From NCBI GenBank assembly GCA_018901125.1, contig JAHIFE010000127.1:1-44842 (forward strand): 44,842 nucleotides of DNA, written 5' to 3'. A program made the position numbers and the translations under genes. The DNA comes from Pseudomonadota bacterium. Its GTDB lineage: Bacteria > Desulfobacterota > Desulfobacteria > Desulfobacterales > RPRI01. Each line of letters begins with the position of its first letter. Position 1 is the stretch's first letter. The notes under the pieces were generated by a model. The model worked only from the letters and a program-made list of their open reading frames with translations, was not told where the DNA came from and ran no database searches. Below are positions 42,055 through 44,842 of this stretch, one piece after another.

Positions 42055-42420
42055 AATGTTTCATTTGAATAAATATCCCTTTTTAGCCTACTACTGAGTC
42101 ATGTATAAAAATAGCGCGTCTAAATATCTAATATATTAGGGTATAATATAATCAATTGATATTGCAAAAATACCTGTTCCATACTGATTTGATTATTGAA
42201 GTGCTTTAAAAAACTGGAATTTATTATGTTCATATTTTGAACAAGTCTTTGGAAATTGTCAAGCAGGAATTGCATTTAACCGAAATTATACAGCGTTGAT
42301 TAAATTATAAGGGTTAGTTTAATTTATAAAATTAGCTAACTGTTTCTTATAAATACTATATTATAATTATTCAAAGATGTTATCAAAATGGCTGGAAGAT
42401 AAAAATCTAAATAAAAATGC

Positions 42421-42456
42421 AAATCCGGCCACAGATAATTATCTTTGGCCGGATTT
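42421..42456 (-). terminator. Rho-independent terminator of the HHH gene
   Basis: A perfect 10-bp inverted repeat AAATCCGGCC / GGCCGGATTT, with a further short stem inside (AGAT..ATCT), starts 20 bases after the stop of the gene at 42477-42764. In the minus direction it is followed by a T-rich stretch (GCATTTTTATTTAGATTTTT). This is the clearest terminator in the window and separates the HHH gene from the polysaccharide regulon. Confidence 0.8.
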
Positions 42457-42476
42457 AGGGAAATTTGGTAAATTTA

Positions 42477-42764
42477 TCAGGGCGTAATTACACTTATCAT
42501 ATTTTTATTAAGATCGAAGATTTTCTGACCGATACCGGGCACTTTCATTATATCTTCCGGTTTTGCGAAAGGACCGTTTTTTTCTCTGTAATCAACTATT
42601 TTTTTAGCGACTTTAGTACCGACCTTCTTAAGCTTTGTAAGCTCTTGAACGGTCGCTTTATTGATGTTAATCTTAACCTCATCTTTTGCAAAGGCAGAAA
42701 TTCCTGAAGCTAAAACAAACGCAATCACAACGCACAAACTAACAAATCGTTTTAAGTTTCTCAT
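42477..42764 (-). CDS. ComEA-like helix-hairpin-helix DNA-binding protein, exported
   Basis: 95 residues. A signal peptide (about residues 1-25, ending ISAFA) precedes a ComEA-type HhH domain: ININKATVQELTKLKKVGTK, then IVDYREKNGPFAKPEDIMKVPGIG. These domains bind DNA without sequence preference; ComEA carries DNA across the periplasm in competent bacteria. Stand-alone short forms are common and not all are competence proteins. AAGGAG lies 7 bases before the ATG. It has its own terminator, so it is probably a single-gene transcript not functionally tied to the glycan cluster. Confidence 0.9.
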   Translation of the reverse strand: MRNLKRFVSLCVVIAFVLASGISAFAKDEVKININKATVQELTKLKKVGTKVAKKIVDYREKNGPFAKPEDIMKVPGIGQKIFDLNKNMISVITP

Positions 42765-43250
42765 GTTTCTTCTCCTTAGTGAAATGTTTATTTGTTATTG
42801 GCAATATAACCAAATACGCCCAACATCGTATAGATTGGATCAATAATTCAAAGGCACGCTTCAGGCTTTTACAGATTAGACCATTAATATTTTGATACTT
42901 TACATAAAGGTCTCTTTTGCCCGATTAATCTCTCGCAGAGTTCTAAGAGCCATATTTTCTGGATTTTATTAATATTCTGGAACTCTGACTTCTGGCATCT
43001 CGGGAAGGTGGTGTCGAATGTTCTTCAACTTTTCTGTAAGTTACTATTATGCTTTATTGAACATATTACAAGCGGCTTGTCAAGCTGCAGTTTGTATTAA
43101 AATTCGAATATTTATAAAAACGGTAGTAATTATTTCTCGCGGACTTGTAAAAAGCAATAATTATCTTGACATTTAAATTTATAATTCTATCTTTTAGAGA
43201 AAATTTAGGTAGATATATCGGCTGATTTAAAAATAATGAGGTAAGCTTTC
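42765..43250. other. 486-base divergent intergenic region
   Basis: It separates the minus-strand HHH gene from the plus-strand DUF1573 gene. The right part holds the promoter at 43166-43193. I see no supported gene, RNA or repeat in the remainder, and no convincing promoter for the HHH gene. Confidence 0.6.
43166..43193 (+). promoter_or_regulatory. Sigma-70-type promoter of the DUF1573 selenoprotein candidate
   Basis: Perfect -35 TTGACA (43166-43171), 16-base spacer, -10 TATCTT (43188-43193). Transcription would start near 43200, about 50 bases before the ATG at 43251, with GAGGT 8 bases before the start codon. Confidence 0.6.
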
Positions 43251-43952
43251 ATGAAACACAAAATAGTCGTTGCCTGTTTTTCTGTTTTTTTATTAATACT
43301 GTCGTATTCGCATTCGCACGGTGACAACGGGCAAGATCAGCCAAATGCCGTTATACCCAATAGCAGTTACGAATTTGATCAAATACCCGAAGGAACCAAA
43401 GTAGTACATGATTTTGTTGTTCAGAACACCGGGAAGGCACCTCTTGAGATTTATCAGGTAATAACAGGCTGAGGGTGCGCCGTTGTTTCTTTTCCGAAAC
43501 ATATCCCTGCCGGAGGCGAGGGAATAATAACAATAAGCATCAAAACAGCTGAATATGGCGGAAAGTCACTTAAAAAAAATATAGTTGTTCATACAAATGA
43601 TTCAAAAAAGCCGAAACTTAATATTGCTATACGCGGGCTTGTAGAAAAAATTGTTGATATCAGACCCAAAGAAGTGATCTTAAGCGGACCCCCGGATAAG
43701 GAATTATCGGTTTCAGTAATTGTTACTCCTGAAGATAAATATCCCTTTAAAATAAAAGAAGTTAAAGCTCAAAGCGGCTATAACATAAGAGTGACGCTTG
43801 AAAAAGACAGCGGATCAAAACCCAATAGATATGTTTTAACCGTTAAAAACACAGCAAAAGCTAAACTTAAATACTTCGATTGGATTATTATCAGAACAGA
43901 TGGCTCAATTAATAACGAAATGAAGATCCATGTGACTGGAAACATATATTGA
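43251..43952 (+). CDS. DUF1573-family exported protein, candidate selenoprotein (in-frame TGA as Sec74)
   Basis: Read through the TGA at 43470-43472, the frame encodes 233 residues with no other interruption. A signal peptide covers about residues 1-23 (FSVFLLILSYSHSHG). The DUF1573 Ig-like domain follows: FDQIPEGTKVVHDFVVQNTG, then KAPLEIYQVITG, then Sec-G-C-A, then VSFPKHIPAGGEG. In this family the same place usually reads S-C-G-C-T, so the TGA replaces the first Cys of the C-x-C pair and leaves Cys76 as partner. A second domain (about 150-233) has DIRPKEVILSGPP. GAGGT precedes the ATG. A nonsense-mutated pseudogene is the alternative, but the exact placement at a redox Cys and the intact downstream frame argue for selenocysteine. 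Confidence 0.82.
43472..43508 (+). promoter_or_regulatory. Candidate SECIS-like hairpin directly after the UGA
   Basis: A 6-bp stem TGTTTC (43484-43489) / GAAACA (43496-43501) closes a six-base loop beginning 17 bases after the UGA. An outer AGGG (43472-43475) / CCCT (43505-43508) pairing would extend it from the UGA itself. The distance suits a bacterial SECIS, but the loop lacks the expected leading G. An alternative hairpin at 43504-43523 (TCCCTGCC / GGC-G-AGGGA) has a GGA loop but lies 39 bases from the UGA. Confidence 0.45.
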
Positions 43953-44013
43953 GATCAAAGGCATAAAGCAGGGGCCGGGGATCAGGAGTCGGCAGGAGCA
44001 AGGCAAGGATAGC

Positions 44014-44029
44014 TCATGAGTTCATGAGT
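44014..44029 (+). repeat. Two tandem copies of TCATGAGT before the HAD gene
   Basis: Exact 8-base tandem repeat in the 91-base spacer between the DUF1573 and HAD genes. Each unit contains the palindrome TCATGA. It may be chance or a small regulator site. Confidence 0.3.
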
Positions 44030-44043
44030 TGATAAGGGAAATT

Positions 44044-44661
44044 ATGAATGATTTTAAAGTAGTTGCTTTCGATTGTGATGGGGTTATGTTTGACTCAGGA
44101 CAAGCCAATATGGATTATTATAACAGCATCCTTAAACATTTAGAAATGCCCCGGATGACGGCAGAGCAGTTTATTTATGCTCATATGCATACGGCGGATG
44201 AAGTACTTGCCAATCTTTTTAGAGATCCTGAAAGTTTTGAGGCTGCCAATTTATTCCGGAAAAAAATGTCATACAAACCATTTTTCAAGAGCATGAAAAT
44301 TGAACCGGATTTGGTAAGCCTGCTTAAAAAGATCAGGCCGAAATATAAAACCGCCATCGCCACCAACAGAACAGATACCATGCAAGGAATTTTATCCGAA
44401 TTCAATCTTGAAGGCTTCTTTGACCTTGTTGTGTGTGCTCTTGATGTAAAGCACTCAAAACCCCATCCGGAATCTCTATTAAAAATTGTTGAATATTTTG
44501 ACGTTAAGCCAACGCAGATTATTTATATAGGGGATTCGGTTGTTGATGAAACTGCTGCAAAAGCTGCTGGTATCCCGCTTGTTTCATACCGGAATAGCAC
44601 ACTTTCTGCTGATTACCACATTTCACACCTGAAAGAGCTTGGAGAAATTCTTCTTGCGTGA
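44044..44661 (+). CDS. HAD-superfamily phosphatase (phosphoglycolate phosphatase-like)
   Basis: 205 residues from the ATG at 44044, which has AAGG 6 bases upstream; a TTG at 44029 would add five residues. Motif I is AFDCDGVMFDSGQ with the nucleophile Asp, motif II is the Thr in AIATNRTDTMQG, Lys is in KHSKPHPES, and motif IV is YIGDSVVDETAAKAAG. An alpha-helical cap lies at about residues 15-80. It follows the DUF1573 gene on the same strand. A phosphoglycolate or small phosphometabolite substrate is likely, but the exact one is unknown. Confidence 0.88.
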   Translation: MNDFKVVAFDCDGVMFDSGQANMDYYNSILKHLEMPRMTAEQFIYAHMHTADEVLANLFRDPESFEAANLFRKKMSYKPFFKSMKIEPDLVSLLKKIRPKYKTAIATNRTDTMQGILSEFNLEGFFDLVVCALDVKHSKPHPESLLKIVEYFDVKPTQIIYIGDSVVDETAAKAAGIPLVSYRNSTLSADYHISHLKELGEILLA

Positions 44662-44664
44662 ACT

Positions 44665-44841
44665 CTATTTTTTATCTTTTCTACTTGCAAGAAATCCTTT
44701 TACCATCATTACCGGCACATAACTTATTACTGGCCAGGATAACAGGCTTAAAGAATCCCATAGATCTTTAGGTTTACAATATATGGAAGTCACCATTGCA
44801 CCCATCATTCTTCCCTTTACTACTATGTTATCCCCATCACG
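44665..44841 (-). CDS. 3' end of an unidentified gene (partial)
   Basis: An open minus-strand frame enters from the right edge and stops at 44665-44667, 3 bases from the stop of the convergent HAD gene. The 58 visible residues include GRMMGAMVTSIYCKPKDLW, a hydrophobic LLSWPVISYVPVMMV stretch and a basic tail ending SRKDKK. It looks like the C-terminus of a real protein, but I cannot assign a family. Confidence 0.5.
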   Translation of the reverse strand, partial: RDGDNIVVKGRMMGAMVTSIYCKPKDLWDSLSLLSWPVISYVPVMMVKGFLASRKDKK

Positions 44842-44842
44842 A

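Larger units (their letters stand above)
41968..42476 (-). other. 509-base AT-rich intergenic region between regulator and HHH gene
   Basis: No coding frame here is supported. It contains the promoter candidate of the regulator (42026-42054) and the terminator of the HHH gene (42421-42456). The rest is AT-rich, including a TATAAT-like run near 42140-42155 without a convincing -35 partner on either strand. Confidence 0.6.

Noticed and set aside
43251-43472. A separate 73-residue DUF1573 protein ending at the TGA
   Set aside because: The frame continues past the TGA with residues that complete the family domain; the break falls at the conserved Cys, so readthrough as Sec is preferred to a truncated gene or two genes.
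1-44842. CRISPR array, tRNA, rRNA or prophage
   Set aside because: No regularly spaced repeats, cloverleaf or rRNA-like sequence, and no phage structural genes noticed on reading.

Overview
The window is almost entirely one large cell-surface polysaccharide (O-antigen or capsule) locus. About 38 genes lie on the minus strand from about 41.0 kb down to 0.15 kb. The chain-length regulator (Wzz-type) comes first and the initiating phosphoglycosyl transferase comes last. Tight spacing, ATGA/TAATG/TGATG overlaps and the single strand suggest one or a few long transcripts. The AT-rich flanks and spacers, transposase remnants, two radical SAM/B12-type proteins and a probable UGA-encoded selenocysteine suggest an anaerobic Gram-negative bacterium, perhaps a Desulfobacterota (deltaproteobacterial) relative. 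That placement is inference; no rRNA or tRNA is present.

Region by region, in transcription order: 42.8-41.3 kb holds a ComEA-like helix-hairpin-helix protein and a winged-helix regulator. 41.0-38.3 kb holds the Wzz-type co-polymerase, an IS3-family transposase relic and a Wzx-like flippase. 38.2-32.6 kb is a closely packed block: KdsC-like phosphatase, KbaZ/GatZ-like aldolase-family protein, glycosyltransferase, cupin, nucleotidyltransferase fused to an APH-type kinase, and C-methyltransferase. I think this is the most likely undescribed pathway in the window. 32.6-29.5 kb holds a sugar O-methyltransferase, an unrecognised 381-residue protein and a GT2. 29.5-21.8 kb is a GDP-D-glycero-D-manno-heptose operon (GmhA, GmhB, HddA, HddC) with its own transaldolase, an SDR, a Gfo/Idh/MocA oxidoreductase, a GalE-like epimerase and a UDP-glucose-dehydrogenase homologue that lacks the catalytic cysteine. 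21.7-13.5 kb holds a methyltransferase, an FAD oxidoreductase, a radical SAM protein, a polyprenyl-phosphate GT2 with DUF2304, and two large membrane proteins (Wzy or GT-C candidates). 13.5-8.3 kb holds glycosyltransferases, a glutamine amidotransferase-type asparagine synthetase and a methyltransferase. 8.0-0.15 kb holds epimerases, WecB, a second radical SAM protein, a WbuB-like transferase, a WbpV-like reductase/epimerase and the initiating transferase.

Together these genes would make several nucleotide sugars (a GDP-heptose, a WecB-derived ManNAc-type sugar, a QuiNAc/FucNAc-type sugar and an unknown aldol-derived sugar), decorate them by methylation and amidation, assemble the repeat unit on undecaprenyl phosphate, flip it (Wzx), polymerise it and set its length (Wzz).

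The right end (43.2-44.8 kb) leaves the cluster. It holds a DUF1573-family exported protein on the plus strand with an in-frame TGA exactly at the first Cys of the family CGC motif, which makes it a strong selenoprotein candidate. A HAD phosphatase and the 3' end of a convergent gene follow. At the left edge a fragment resembling the end of an ISKra4-type transposase marks the other border.
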